From the NCBI GenBank assembly GCA_934646185.1, contig CAKUEH010000036.1, forward strand, positions 1 through 23,906: a stretch of 23,906 bases of DNA, in the 5' to 3' direction. How positions within the stretch are numbered: position 1 is the stretch's first letter; every line of letters starts with the position of its first letter. The notes under the pieces were generated by a model. That model had not been told where the DNA came from and did no database searches. It worked only from the letters and a program-made list of their open reading frames with translations. Positions 7,258-14,513 of this stretch are shown here, in pieces. The stretch is from an uncultured Oscillospiraceae bacterium (lineage in GTDB: Bacteria; Bacillota; Clostridia; Oscillospirales; Oscillospiraceae). Position numbers and translations under genes: made by a program.

Positions 7258-7287
7258 AAAAAGGCCGCCATATTGCATATGGCGGCC
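7258..7287 (-). terminator. Terminator of the infC-rpmI-rplT operon
   Basis: GGCCGCCATAT (7263-7273) and its perfect 11-bp complement (7277-7287) close a 3-nt loop. On the minus strand it is followed by TTTTT (7262-7258), giving a standard intrinsic terminator just after the rplT stop. Confidence 0.92.
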
Positions 7288-7298
7288 ATAAAAACTGC

Positions 7299-7652
7299 TT
7301 ACAGAGCCTTCTTCGCGGTCTCGACGAGGACCTTGAACGCCTCGGGATCGGCGATGGCGAGCTCGCTCAGAGCCTTGCGGTTCATCTCGATGCCGGACTT
7401 CTTCAGCCCGTAGATGAAACGGCTGTAGTTGATGCCGTAGGGTGCGACGGCCGCGGAGATACGGGAGATCCACAGCTGGCGGAAATCTCTCTTCTTCAGC
7501 TTGCGGCTGACATACGAATATACGCCGGACTTTGCAACGGCCTGCTTGGCCATCTTAAAGTGACGGGACTTGGAGCCCCAGTAGGACTTCGCGAGCTTCA
7601 GGGTCTTATTTCTTCTTTTGCGCGTCATCATTGCGCCTTTTACTCTTGCCAT
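7299..7652 (-). CDS. rplT: 50S ribosomal protein L20
   Basis: A 117-aa protein of normal length. It opens MARVKGAMMTRKRRNKTLKL and carries the conserved SYWGSKSRHFKMAKQAV and RDFRQLWISRISAAV segments. L20 binds 23S rRNA and is needed early in 50S assembly; in several bacteria it also represses its own operon by binding the mRNA leader. It is the last gene of infC-rpmI-rplT, 36 bp after rpmI, and is followed by a strong terminator. Confidence 0.98.
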   Translation of the reverse strand: MARVKGAMMTRKRRNKTLKLAKSYWGSKSRHFKMAKQAVAKSGVYSYVSRKLKKRDFRQLWISRISAAVAPYGINYSRFIYGLKKSGIEMNRKALSELAIADPEAFKVLVETAKKAL

Positions 7653-7688
7653 TATATTATCCTCCTATGTGTCGTCAACCCTTACCGA

Positions 7689-7886
7689 TTATTTGTAAGG
7701 GATCATCTTCTTCACGATATCTTCCACGGTCACGTCGGCGTAGCCGTTCTTGCGCAGATTGCGGGTACGCTTCGTGGTCTTCTTGGTGAGGATATGGCTC
7801 TTGAATGCGTGCGCTCTTTTGACCTTGCCGCTCTTGGTGAGGTTGAATCTTTTCTTGGCGCCGCTATGGGACTTCAGCTTAGGCAT
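7689..7886 (-). CDS. rpmI: 50S ribosomal protein L35
   Basis: A 65-aa basic protein with the family opening MPKLKSHSGAKKRFNLTKSGK and the KRAHAFKSHILTKKTTKRTR core. A GGAAGGAGAA ribosome binding site precedes the ATG. It is a component of the large subunit. It sits 34 bp after infC and 36 bp before rplT in the conserved gene order. Confidence 0.98.
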   Translation of the reverse strand: MPKLKSHSGAKKRFNLTKSGKVKRAHAFKSHILTKKTTKRTRNLRKNGYADVTVEDIVKKMIPYK

Positions 7887-7920
7887 AGTGGTTCTCCTTC
7901 CGTGTGATTGCGATTGTAGT

Positions 7921-8439
7921 TTATTTGGAATTCTTGGGACTCAGGAACATGGACATATTGCGTCCTTCGAGCTTGGCGTCCTTGGCGATCGTGGCGATCT
8001 CGCTGCACTCGGCGCCGAACTTCGCGAGAAGCTCCTGTCCGAGCGACGTATGCGCCATTTCACGGCCGCGGAAACGTACGGTGACTTTGACTCGGTTGCC
8101 ATCGTTCAGGAACTTGACTGCGCTTTTGACCTTGGTATTGAAATCGTTGGTGTCGATGCTGGGAGACATGCGGATCTCCTTGATCTCGACGACCTTCTGG
8201 TTCTTCTTGGCTTCTTTTTCCTTTTTCAGCTGTTCGAAGCGGAATTTGCCGTAATCCATGATCTTGCAGACCGGCGGAACGGCGTTCGGCGCGATCTTGA
8301 CAAGGTCAAGGTCCTTTTCCTCGGCAAGCGCCAGAGCGTCGGACGAGGTCATAATACCAAGCTGGCTGCCGTCAGCTCCGATCACGCGAAGCTCCTTGTC
8401 GCGGATCTCCTCGTTGATCTGATGTTCTAATTTACCGAT
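7921..8439 (-). CDS. infC: Translation initiation factor IF-3, initiated at an ATC codon
   Basis: A 172-aa protein when started at the ATC at 8439. Homologues begin at IGKLEHQINEEIRDKELRVI, and a perfect GGAGGTG (8453-8447) sits 7 nt upstream of this ATC. The two ATGs further upstream (8511, 8490) would add 24 or 17 non-conserved residues and lie in the structured leader, so they are rejected. The N-terminal domain (about 1-72) and C-terminal domain (about 85-170, with RFRGREMAHTSLGQELL) are both intact. IF-3 discriminates against non-AUG starts; rare starts on infC (AUU, AUC, AUA) are the known basis of IF-3 autocontrol. First gene of infC-rpmI-rplT. Confidence 0.95.
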   Translation of the reverse strand: MGKLEHQINEEIRDKELRVIGADGSQLGIMTSSDALALAEEKDLDLVKIAPNAVPPVCKIMDYGKFRFEQLKKEKEAKKNQKVVEIKEIRMSPSIDTNDFNTKVKSAVKFLNDGNRVKVTVRFRGREMAHTSLGQELLAKFGAECSEIATIAKDAKLEGRNMSMFLSPKNSK

Positions 8440-8588
8440 TGTAAAGCACCTCCAAATGCAAAGTGCGGATGCCGCAAAGCACCCGCACATAAAATCCAGA
8501 CTCCCGCACAAGGCGGAGGAAATTATGAACCTCTTCGCAGATTGCTGGAGGTGAGTTGCGGTGCTCGCCGCTCCTTCTTTGTTTTCTC
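8440..8588 (-). promoter_or_regulatory. Structured infC operon leader (putative L20/IF-3 control region)
   Basis: About 150 nt of transcribed non-coding leader between the promoter and the ATC start. On the plus strand GTGCGG (8463-8468) pairs with CCGCAC (8483-8488), and CTCC-GC (8501-8507) with GC-GGAG (8513-8518). In addition, TGGAGGTG (8546-8553) is the exact reverse complement of CACCTCCA (8447-8454). In the mRNA a CACCTCC segment near the leader 5' part can therefore pair with the infC Shine-Dalgarno over about 93 nt. Leaders of this operon in other bacteria bind L20. I do not recognise the exact Rfam L20 leader fold here. Confidence 0.6.
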
Positions 8589-8594
8589 CGGGTT

Positions 8595-8623
8595 ATTATA
8601 CAGGAGAAAAACGCAGTTGTCAA
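8595..8623 (-). promoter_or_regulatory. Consensus sigma-A promoter of the infC operon
   Basis: Reading the minus strand, TTGACA (8623-8618), a 17-nt spacer and TATAAT (8600-8595) are both perfect consensus hexamers, as expected for a strongly expressed translation operon. Confidence 0.95.
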
Positions 8624-8642
8624 CACAAAAATACAGAAAATT

Positions 8643-9131
8643 TCAGACCGGCGGCGTGAAAATGGGCAGCTCCGGCGGCGCGAAGGAAAACAGCGCCAGC
8701 GCCGCGCCGTAGACGCCCGCCGCGATCACCAGCACGCCGCACAGCCGCGCGGAAAGCGCCGCCCGCCGCAAATGCCATGCAAGCAGAAACCCGCCCGCCA
8801 TCGCCAGCACGTACAGCGCAAGATCCAGCGGCAGCCCGTGCAGCGCGAAGCCGCCCGAGAGTGTATAATACGCGCCCAGCAGAAGCGCAGGCGCACTCAG
8901 AAGCCCCGCGAGCAAACCGCACCAGCGCTTCCTGCCGTCTGCTTCGCCCTTCGTCAGCACAAACGCCGCGGCGAGAAACGGCCAGTACAGCAGCTTCAGA
9001 TGCTCCCAGACGCTTTCACTGACCGGCGCGAACACCGCCGTCAGCGGGTTCGGCCACAGGTCATAGAGAAAATGCAGCGCGGAACCGGCCAGAATGCTCA
9101 AAAGTCCGACGATCAGCCATTTGCGTTTCAT
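8643..9131 (-). CDS. DUF6512-like integral membrane protein
   Basis: A 162-aa protein with about five hydrophobic segments (near residues 5-25, 48-62, 72-90, 100-118 and 128-148) and little soluble sequence. The conserved-looking segment after the first helix, LHFLYDLWPNPLTAVFAPVSESVWEHLKLLYWP, falls in about residues 19-51; its histidines, acidic residues and Trp resemble the Firmicutes DUF6512 family. Function is unknown. Its ribosome binding site (GGGGGG on the minus strand) is inside the hairpin at 9139-9168. It ends 20 bp before the infC promoter, and I see no terminator between them. Confidence 0.75.
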   Translation of the reverse strand: MKRKWLIVGLLSILAGSALHFLYDLWPNPLTAVFAPVSESVWEHLKLLYWPFLAAAFVLTKGEADGRKRWCGLLAGLLSAPALLLGAYYTLSGGFALHGLPLDLALYVLAMAGGFLLAWHLRRAALSARLCGVLVIAAGVYGAALALFSFAPPELPIFTPPV

Positions 9132-9138
9132 AAACGAT

Positions 9139-9168
9139 CCCCCCTGTCATAGATGTATGACAGAGGGG
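9139..9168 (-). promoter_or_regulatory. Hairpin covering the ribosome binding site of the DUF6512-like gene
   Basis: CTGTCATA (9144-9151) pairs perfectly with TATGACAG (9156-9163) around loop GATG. After one mismatch, CCCC (9139-9142) pairs with GGGG (9165-9168), for a total of 12 bp. On the minus strand the 3' arm contains the G-run that serves as Shine-Dalgarno for the ATG at 9131. No T-run follows, so a classical terminator is unlikely, although it also lies 18 bp after the hom stop. Confidence 0.65.
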
Positions 9169-9186
9169 AACGGATTCAGAACGATT

Positions 9187-10377
9187 TTATGCCAGCACCG
9201 GCCACACCGCGTCCAGCGCGAGGCCGGAGGCGCGCAGCGCCTTTCGGGTGGTCTTCTCCGTAAAGCCGCCGCAAAACGCGCCGGCATCGGGCAGCCAGCG
9301 GATGGGGCCGAGCGCCTGCTCGCAGGCTTCTTTGGAAAGCCGCGTGCGGAAGAAGAACGGCGATTCGAATTCCTCCGGATCGCAAAGCGCGGCGGGCTCC
9401 GCCGGCCAGCTGACGGGCTGGCTGCGGCCGGGATTGCGGACGATGTCGATCACATCGCCCAGAACGGCGCTGGCCGTCGCCGGGCCGCCTGCGCCGGGGC
9501 CGGAGAACGTGACCGCACCGACGCTGCTGCCCAGCGCTTCTATGGCGTTCAGAACGCCGGAGACGGGTGATAGCGGCTGCGAAGCCGCGATAAAATGCGG
9601 CGAGACGAACACCGTGAGCGCCTGCCCCTGCCGGACGGCCCGGCCAAGCAGCCGCAGCTTCATCCCGGCGGATTCGGCAAACGCGGCGTCCTCCGCCGTG
9701 GTGGCGGAAATGCCGGTCATGCTGACGCGGGACGGGTCGACGTTTTTCCCGAACATCATATCCGCCAGAATGCAGATCTTGCGGCCCGCGTCGATGCCCT
9801 CGACGTCGGCGGTCGGATCCTGCTCGGCGTAGCCGCGCGCCTGCGCGTCTTTGAGCGCCGCTTCGTAGCTCTGCCCGTGCTCGAGCATCTGTGTGAGGAT
9901 AAAATTCGTCGTGCCGTTCAGAATGCCGCGCACCTCGTAAATTTCATTCGCGCCGAGGCACTGGCTCAGCGGGTGCAGCACCGGGATGCCGCCGCCGACG
10001 GAGGCCTCGAACAGAAGGCTCACGCCGTTCGCCTTCGCGAGCGCCAGAAGCTCCGCGCCGTGCTCGGCGATGAGCTGCTTGTTGGCCGTCACGACGTGCT
10101 TGCCCGCGGCAAGCGCGCGGCGGACATACTCCAGCGCCGCGCCGCAGCCGCCGATCGTCTCGATGACGAGAAACACGTCCGCGTCGCGTTCAATCACGGA
10201 AAAATCTGTGACAACCTTGTCCCGGTATGCCCTGTCCGGCAGCGCGCGGCGCGCCAGCACATACGAAAGCTCCAGCTTTTCCCCCGCGTTCCGTTCGAGC
10301 AGAGCGGCATCCCGCAGCAAGATCTCCGCGCAGCTCCCGCCGACGACGCCGGGGCCGAGAATGGCCAGCTTTTTCAT
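9187..10377 (-). CDS. hom: Homoserine dehydrogenase lacking a clear ACT domain
   Basis: A 396-aa enzyme with AAGGAGGGG before the ATG. The N-terminal Rossmann domain opens KKLAILGPGVVGGSC (dinucleotide loop 8-13). The catalytic and dimer region follows with LFEASVGGGIPVLHPL, ILNGTTNFILT, DPTADVEGIDAGRKICILA and FSGPGAGGPATASAVLGD. It reduces aspartate semialdehyde to homoserine for threonine, methionine and isoleucine synthesis. After the catalytic part only about 65 residues remain (SPFFFRTRLSKEACEQALG onward), which show at most a degenerate ACT fold; many Firmicute Hom proteins have a full one. It is the last gene of the pheB-adh-hom operon, 12 bp after adh. Confidence 0.95.
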   Translation of the reverse strand: MKKLAILGPGVVGGSCAEILLRDAALLERNAGEKLELSYVLARRALPDRAYRDKVVTDFSVIERDADVFLVIETIGGCGAALEYVRRALAAGKHVVTANKQLIAEHGAELLALAKANGVSLLFEASVGGGIPVLHPLSQCLGANEIYEVRGILNGTTNFILTQMLEHGQSYEAALKDAQARGYAEQDPTADVEGIDAGRKICILADMMFGKNVDPSRVSMTGISATTAEDAAFAESAGMKLRLLGRAVRQGQALTVFVSPHFIAASQPLSPVSGVLNAIEALGSSVGAVTFSGPGAGGPATASAVLGDVIDIVRNPGRSQPVSWPAEPAALCDPEEFESPFFFRTRLSKEACEQALGPIRWLPDAGAFCGGFTEKTTRKALRASGLALDAVWPVLA

Positions 10378-10389
10378 ATCGGCCCCTCC

Positions 10390-11574
10390 TTATGCTTCGT
10401 TGGCCCTGCGGTAGACCGCAAGGATCTTCTCATAGTCCAGCACGCGGAACGTGCCGATCGCGCGTGTTTTCCCGAAGCTGCACCGGCTGGCAAGGTCTTC
10501 AAGGCCCGCCTCGTCCTGCGCGCCGCAGGGAAGCTCACTCAGGCGCACGGGCATGCCGATAGACTGGAAGAACGATTCCTGCTTCGCGATGCCGGCGAGC
10601 GCGGCGGCGGTATCCTCCGCCTCCTCCACATGCCAGACGTTCCGCGCGCAGCGGGCGAAGCGCGCCGGATCCGCATCCATGACGGAGCGCGCCCAGCTTG
10701 ACCACACGGCGGTCAGACTGTCGCCGTGGTACACGTCAAATTTCTCGCTCAGCGCGTGGCCGAGCTGGTGCGTGGCAAAATCCTTATTGCCGCCGAGGCC
10801 GGTCAGGCCGTTGTGCGACAGGGAACCTGCCCACATAATTTCGCTCATGGCCTTCTCGTCGTGCGCGTCACGCACGGCGGCGGGGCCGTATTCCAGCACG
10901 ACGCGCAGCAGCGCCTCGGCCAGCTCGTCCGTCAGGGCGTTGTCCGTGACGGGGTTAAAATACCGGTCAAGCGTGTGCATGAGGATATCGCTCACGCCGC
11001 AGGCGACCTGATGCGCCGGGAGCGTCGCGGCGAGCAGCGGGTCGAGAATGGCGAAGGCCGGGCGGTTGAAGGGCGTATTGAGCCCGCGCTTCTCCCCTGC
11101 CTCCGCGTTGGTCAGGACGGCGGAATCGCTCGTCTCGCTGCCGGCCGCCGGAATGGTCAGCACGACGCCGACGGGCATGGATCTGGTCAGCGGCGCGCGG
11201 CGCTTCCAGAATTCCCAGATGTCCGTGCCGGGGTTGGCCGCACCGTGAGCGATGGCCTTGCAGGTGTCGATGACGCTGCCGCCGCCGACCGCCAGAATGA
11301 GCTCCGCGCCCGATTCCAGCGCCAGCTGTACGCCCTCGCGGGCCAGCGCCGCGCGCGGGTTCGGCTGCACGCCGCCAAGCGCCCGGTAGCGGACGCCCGC
11401 CTCGTCCAGAAGCCGGAACACGCGGTCAAGCAGGCCGCTCTTCTTCGCGCTCGCGCCGCCGTAGACGACCAGCACGCGCGAAAGCCCGCGCTTTTTCAGC
11501 AGCTCCGGCAGCCTGTCCGTGCTGCCCGCGCCGAATACGATCTCAGTGGGTACGAAATATTCAAATCCGTGCAT
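10390..11574 (-). CDS. Iron-containing alcohol dehydrogenase (BDH/YqhD-like)
   Basis: A 394-aa group III (Fe-ADH) enzyme. The opening FEYFVPTEIVFGAGS and the nucleotide-binding LAVGGGSVIDTCKAIA (about 95-110) are typical of the butanol dehydrogenase/YqhD branch. Metal-binding residues are seen as D in ILDP, H in VSDILMHTLDRY, H in ATHQLGHALSE and H in VYHGDSL. It interconverts aldehydes and alcohols with NAD(P)H; the physiological substrate is not readable from sequence. It begins 4 bp after the pheB-like gene stop (AGGAT ribosome binding site inside that gene) and precedes hom by 12 bp, so the three are one transcript. An oxidoreductase between an ACT regulator and hom is an uncommon combination. 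Confidence 0.92.
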   Translation of the reverse strand: MHGFEYFVPTEIVFGAGSTDRLPELLKKRGLSRVLVVYGGASAKKSGLLDRVFRLLDEAGVRYRALGGVQPNPRAALAREGVQLALESGAELILAVGGGSVIDTCKAIAHGAANPGTDIWEFWKRRAPLTRSMPVGVVLTIPAAGSETSDSAVLTNAEAGEKRGLNTPFNRPAFAILDPLLAATLPAHQVACGVSDILMHTLDRYFNPVTDNALTDELAEALLRVVLEYGPAAVRDAHDEKAMSEIMWAGSLSHNGLTGLGGNKDFATHQLGHALSEKFDVYHGDSLTAVWSSWARSVMDADPARFARCARNVWHVEEAEDTAAALAGIAKQESFFQSIGMPVRLSELPCGAQDEAGLEDLASRCSFGKTRAIGTFRVLDYEKILAVYRRANEA

Positions 11575-11578
11575 ATGC

Positions 11579-12019
11579 TTATCCTGCGACGCAGTCTGCC
11601 TTGACTACGCCCTTCCTTTCTGCGATCTGCTGCGTCAGCGCTTCGATGTTGCAGCTGAGATTGCTCGTCTCGGCCGAAATGGTCACCATGGCGCGGCCCC
11701 CGGTGGGGATCGACTGATTGATGGTCAGTATATTTGCGCCGCAGTTGGCAAAAATAGCTAATATCTCGGACAGGATGCCCGCCTTGTCCTTGAGCATGAT
11801 CTGAAACGTGATGATGCGGCCCGCCATCAGGTTCTGAAACGGCGCGATGGCGTCGCGGTACTTATAAAACGCGCTGCGGCTGATGCCGACGGCCTGCGCG
11901 GCGACATTGACCTTGTCCGTCTCGCCGGTCTCGAGCATGCGCTTGGCCTCGGCGACCTTCTGGAAGATCTCCGGCAGGGCCGCGGCCTCCACGATATAAT
12001 ACTTCGGGCTTTGTTCCAT
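11579..12019 (-). CDS. ACT domain protein, UPF0735/PheB family
   Basis: A 146-aa protein; the start at 12019 gives MEQSPKYYIVEAAALPEIF and has GAGGTG 8 nt upstream. A longer open frame to the right runs antisense through ytvI and is rejected. Residues 1-65 hold a helix-turn-helix-like part (NVAAQAVGISRSAFYKYRDAI, about 39-59). Residues 69-143 form an ACT domain (ITFQIMLKDKAGILSEIL, then GANILTINQSIPTGGRAMVTIS). Family members sit beside hom or aromatic amino acid genes and probably sense an amino acid. Here it heads pheB-adh-hom, and may supply the ligand-sensing function that Hom seems to lack (inference). The gene name pheB is traditional; no prephenate dehydratase activity is implied. Confidence 0.9.
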   Translation of the reverse strand: MEQSPKYYIVEAAALPEIFQKVAEAKRMLETGETDKVNVAAQAVGISRSAFYKYRDAIAPFQNLMAGRIITFQIMLKDKAGILSEILAIFANCGANILTINQSIPTGGRAMVTISAETSNLSCNIEALTQQIAERKGVVKADCVAG

Positions 12020-12075
12020 AGCGTTCACCTCATAATTGTCCGTGTTGGAAAAGCAAGTGTCTATACTCAGGCTCC

Positions 12076-12104
12076 AATATACACCACACGCCCGCAAATT
12101 GCAA
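12076..12104 (-). promoter_or_regulatory. Promoter of the pheB-adh-hom operon
   Basis: On the minus strand, TTGCAA (12104-12099), a 17-nt spacer and TATATT (12081-12076) lie about 57-85 nt upstream of the start codon, in the divergent gap with ytvI. Confidence 0.65.
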
Positions 12105-12133
12105 GCAGAAAAGCACAGGAGGAATTCGGAAGC

Positions 12134-13195
12134 ATGAAAAGCCGCAAGATCTGGAAGACCGTTCTGACCGCACTGGGCTGCGCGCTCGGCGCGTGGGCGT
12201 TCGGCGCGCTGCTGCTGCCGGTGCTGCTGCCGTTTTTCATCGGGCTCGCGGTGAGCCTGCTGGCGGAAAAGCCGGTCAGTCTCCTGCAGACGCGGGCGCG
12301 CTTCCCGCGCCCGCTGGCGTCCGGGCTGTGCGTGCTGCTGCTGTTCGGGGTCCTGTTCGGCGGGCTGCTTTTCCTGTGCCGTCTGCTGTGCTCGGAGGCA
12401 GCGGATCTGGCCCGGCAGCTGCCGCGGCTGGCGGAAAATCTGGCCCCGCTCTTTGCGCGGCTGAAAGAGCGTCTGCTCGCGCTGGCCGGAAAGCTGCCGG
12501 ACGGGCTCGGGACGGGGCTGCGTGCGGGCGTCGAGGACTTTTTCAAAAGCGGCGCGGGTCTCGGCACGAAGCTCTATGAGACGCTCTTTTCGTGGGCCTC
12601 GGGCGTCATCGGGCGGCTGCCGGACGCGGTCTTGTTCGCGGTGACGGCGATCCTTTCCAGCTTCATGCTCTCCGGCGAGCTGCCGGCCATCCGCGGCTGG
12701 CTGCGCCGCGCGGTACGGCCCGCGTGGCTGGAAAAGCTGCAGACGCTCGGCGGGCACGTGCGCACGACGCTCGGCGGCTGGCTGCGGGCGCAGCTGAAGC
12801 TGATGGGCATTACATTTCTGATCCTGAACGCGGGACTCCTGCTGCTCCGCGTGCGCTATCCGGTGCTGGCGGCGCTGGTCATCACGGTGGTCGACGCGCT
12901 GCCGGTGTTCGGCACGGGGACGATCCTCATCCCGTGGGCGCTGGCGCTGTTTTTGCAGGGAGAGACGAAGACCGGCGTCGGGCTCGTCATTCTATACGGA
13001 GCCGCCGCCCTCAGCCGGCAGGCGCTTGAGCCGCGGCTGGTCGGAAAGCAGGTGGGGCTCAACCCGGTTCTGACGCTGCTGGCGCTTTACACGGGCTACC
13101 GGCTGCTGGGCGTGGGCGGGATGATCGTGTTCCCCATCGCGGCAATGCTCTTCAAGCAGCTCTGGGATCATTCCGGCCTGCAGCCGGACGGATAG
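12134..13195 (+). CDS. ytvI: AI-2E family transporter / YtvI-type sporulation membrane protein
   Basis: A 353-aa polytopic protein; the start at 12134 has AGGAGGAATT upstream, and the longer frame to the left has no family match. Hydrophobic segments occur near 10-45 (two), 62-85, 160-185, 215-240, 245-275 and 300-340. Between the first and second halves lies an amphipathic region (about 88-155) with repeated LARQLPRLAENLAPLFARLKE-like helices, as in the AI-2E/PerM family. Conserved parts include VDALPVFGTGTILIPWA and LEPRLVGKQVGLNPVLTLLALYTGYRLLGVGGMIVFPI. The family contains YtvI, which is linked to sporulation in Bacillus and Clostridia; transport activity is not established from sequence. 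Lone gene, divergent from pheB. Confidence 0.85.
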   Translation: MKSRKIWKTVLTALGCALGAWAFGALLLPVLLPFFIGLAVSLLAEKPVSLLQTRARFPRPLASGLCVLLLFGVLFGGLLFLCRLLCSEAADLARQLPRLAENLAPLFARLKERLLALAGKLPDGLGTGLRAGVEDFFKSGAGLGTKLYETLFSWASGVIGRLPDAVLFAVTAILSSFMLSGELPAIRGWLRRAVRPAWLEKLQTLGGHVRTTLGGWLRAQLKLMGITFLILNAGLLLLRVRYPVLAALVITVVDALPVFGTGTILIPWALALFLQGETKTGVGLVILYGAAALSRQALEPRLVGKQVGLNPVLTLLALYTGYRLLGVGGMIVFPIAAMLFKQLWDHSGLQPDG

Positions 13196-13201
13196 CGGGG
13201 C

Positions 13202-13230
13202 TTGCGCGCCGCGCCGCGGCACGGTATAAT
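13202..13230 (+). promoter_or_regulatory. Promoter of the RluA-family gene
   Basis: TTGCGC (13202-13207), a 17-nt spacer and a perfect TATAAT (13225-13230). It starts 6 bp after the ytvI stop and lies just upstream of the GAAGGAGG ribosome binding site. It supports a start at 13253 rather than further upstream. Confidence 0.8.
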
Positions 13231-13252
13231 AGCGCCGAAGGAGGCGGTGCGC

Positions 13253-14131
13253 ATGATCCTCGAACAGACAGCCGCGCGGCAGACGAAGCTGCTGTCGCTC
13301 CTGCGGCGGGAATTCGGTTTATCCGCCGGACTGGTCAAGCGGCTCAAATGGCAGAACGCGCTGTTTGTAAACGGCGCGCCCGCCCATACCGACGCGCCCG
13401 TAGCGCCCGGCGACCGGGTGCGCGTCGTGCTCGAAGAACAGCCCGACGGCTTCCCGCCGGAGCCGCTGCCGCTTTCCGTTCTCTATGAGGACGCATGCTT
13501 CCTGGCGGTCGACAAGCCGGCCGGGATGCTGGTGCATCCGTCGCCGCAGAAAAACAGCGGGACGCTTGCGAACGGCGTTCTGTATCATCTGCTGGCAAAC
13601 GGCGAGGCCTCCGGCGTCCATCCCGTGACGCGGCTCGACCGGGACACGTTCGGCGTGGTGATTTTAGCGAAAAACGCGAATATCCACGACCGGTTCTGCC
13701 GGATGCTGCGCGAACGGCAGCTGGAAAAAACGTATCTCGCCTCCGTCTTCGGCCAGCCGCCGCAGGACGAAGGGCAGATCGACCTGCCGGTCTATAAGGT
13801 CGGCGACGGCAGCCTCATCCGCATTGCGGACGAGCGGGGCCAGCAGGCGCTGACGCAGTACCGCGTGCTGGAGCGCGCGGGGCACACGGCGCTTCTGGAG
13901 CTGCATCCTCTGACGGGCCGCACGCATCAGCTCCGGCTGCACTGCATGGCCTCCGGCTTCCCGATCCTCGGAGATCCGCAGTACACAAGCCCGGAAGCGG
14001 CGGCGTTTTCCGCCGCCCATGGGCTTCTCACGCAGCAGCTGTGCGCCGCGCGTCTCGTCTTTCCGCACCCCATGACGGGCGAGCGGACGGAAATTTTGTC
14101 GAAACAGGCAGTTTTCTTTCCAAAGGACTAG
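13253..14131 (+). CDS. RluA-family rRNA pseudouridine synthase
   Basis: A 292-aa enzyme; the start at 13253 follows GAAGGAGG by 8 nt. An N-terminal S4 RNA-binding domain (about 12-62, with LVKRLKWQNALFVNGAPA) is followed by the catalytic domain (about 75-285). The signature HPVTRLDRDTFGVVILAKN contains the catalytic aspartate D129, followed by KTYLASVFG and HPLTGRTHQLRLHCMASGFPILGDPQY. It isomerises uridine to pseudouridine in rRNA or tRNA; RluA, RluC and RluD targets cannot be told apart here. It is transcribed from its own promoter and its stop overlaps a possible promoter for the next gene. Confidence 0.93.
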   Translation: MILEQTAARQTKLLSLLRREFGLSAGLVKRLKWQNALFVNGAPAHTDAPVAPGDRVRVVLEEQPDGFPPEPLPLSVLYEDACFLAVDKPAGMLVHPSPQKNSGTLANGVLYHLLANGEASGVHPVTRLDRDTFGVVILAKNANIHDRFCRMLRERQLEKTYLASVFGQPPQDEGQIDLPVYKVGDGSLIRIADERGQQALTQYRVLERAGHTALLELHPLTGRTHQLRLHCMASGFPILGDPQYTSPEAAAFSAAHGLLTQQLCAARLVFPHPMTGERTEILSKQAVFFPKD

Positions 14132-14158
14132 GCAAGCACCCGGTTTTTCTGGTATAAT
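14129..14158 (+). promoter_or_regulatory. Putative promoter of the small membrane protein gene
   Basis: A perfect TATAAT (14153-14158) lies inside an 11-bp palindrome GGTATAATACC (14151-14161). The best -35 is TAGGCA (14129-14134), 18 nt away and weak, and overlaps the stop codon of the pseudouridine synthase gene. Confidence 0.55.
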
Positions 14159-14184
14159 ACCGGAAAAAGGATCGGAGACGCTGC

Positions 14185-14505
14185 ATGGAGAAACAGAACG
14201 CAGTCTACACCATCACAGAGAATCAGTCGCCGGAGGAAGCGCGCCGGGAGCACGTCATGCTCGTCACGCGCAATGTGGCGGCGGGCGCGGCGGCAGCTTT
14301 GTTCCTGGCCTCGTTCGCGCTGGCGGACATCCACAAGCTGCTGCGCGCAGCGGCGTATTTTCTCGGCGCGGGCGCGTATTTTGCCGAGATCCTCGTCCTG
14401 ACGGACGGCTTCCGGCAGAAGGTCCCGCAGAAGGAGCTTTTCATGGCCTACTGCTTCGGCCCCCTGTACATATTGCTCGGTTTGAGCTATCTGCTCGAAG
14501 CGTAA
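14185..14505 (+). CDS. Small membrane protein of unknown function
   Basis: A 106-aa protein with GGAG about 8 nt before the ATG at 14185. A charged N-terminal cytoplasmic-looking part (1-28, ENQSPEEARREHVML) is followed by three hydrophobic helices (about 30-48, 52-72 and 85-104). No known motif is recognised. G+C and codon use match the neighbours. A dispersed repeat and the dnaJ terminator follow it. It is likely a real gene given the ribosome binding site, promoter and membrane pattern, but it has no assignable role. Confidence 0.7.
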   Translation: MEKQNAVYTITENQSPEEARREHVMLVTRNVAAGAAAALFLASFALADIHKLLRAAAYFLGAGAYFAEILVLTDGFRQKVPQKELFMAYCFGPLYILLGLSYLLEA

Positions 14506-14513
14506 GGCTCCCC

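Noticed and set aside
8440..8511. ATG starts for infC at 8511 or 8490
   Set aside because: The added residues are not conserved and fall in the structured leader; the Shine-Dalgarno is placed for the ATC at 8439.
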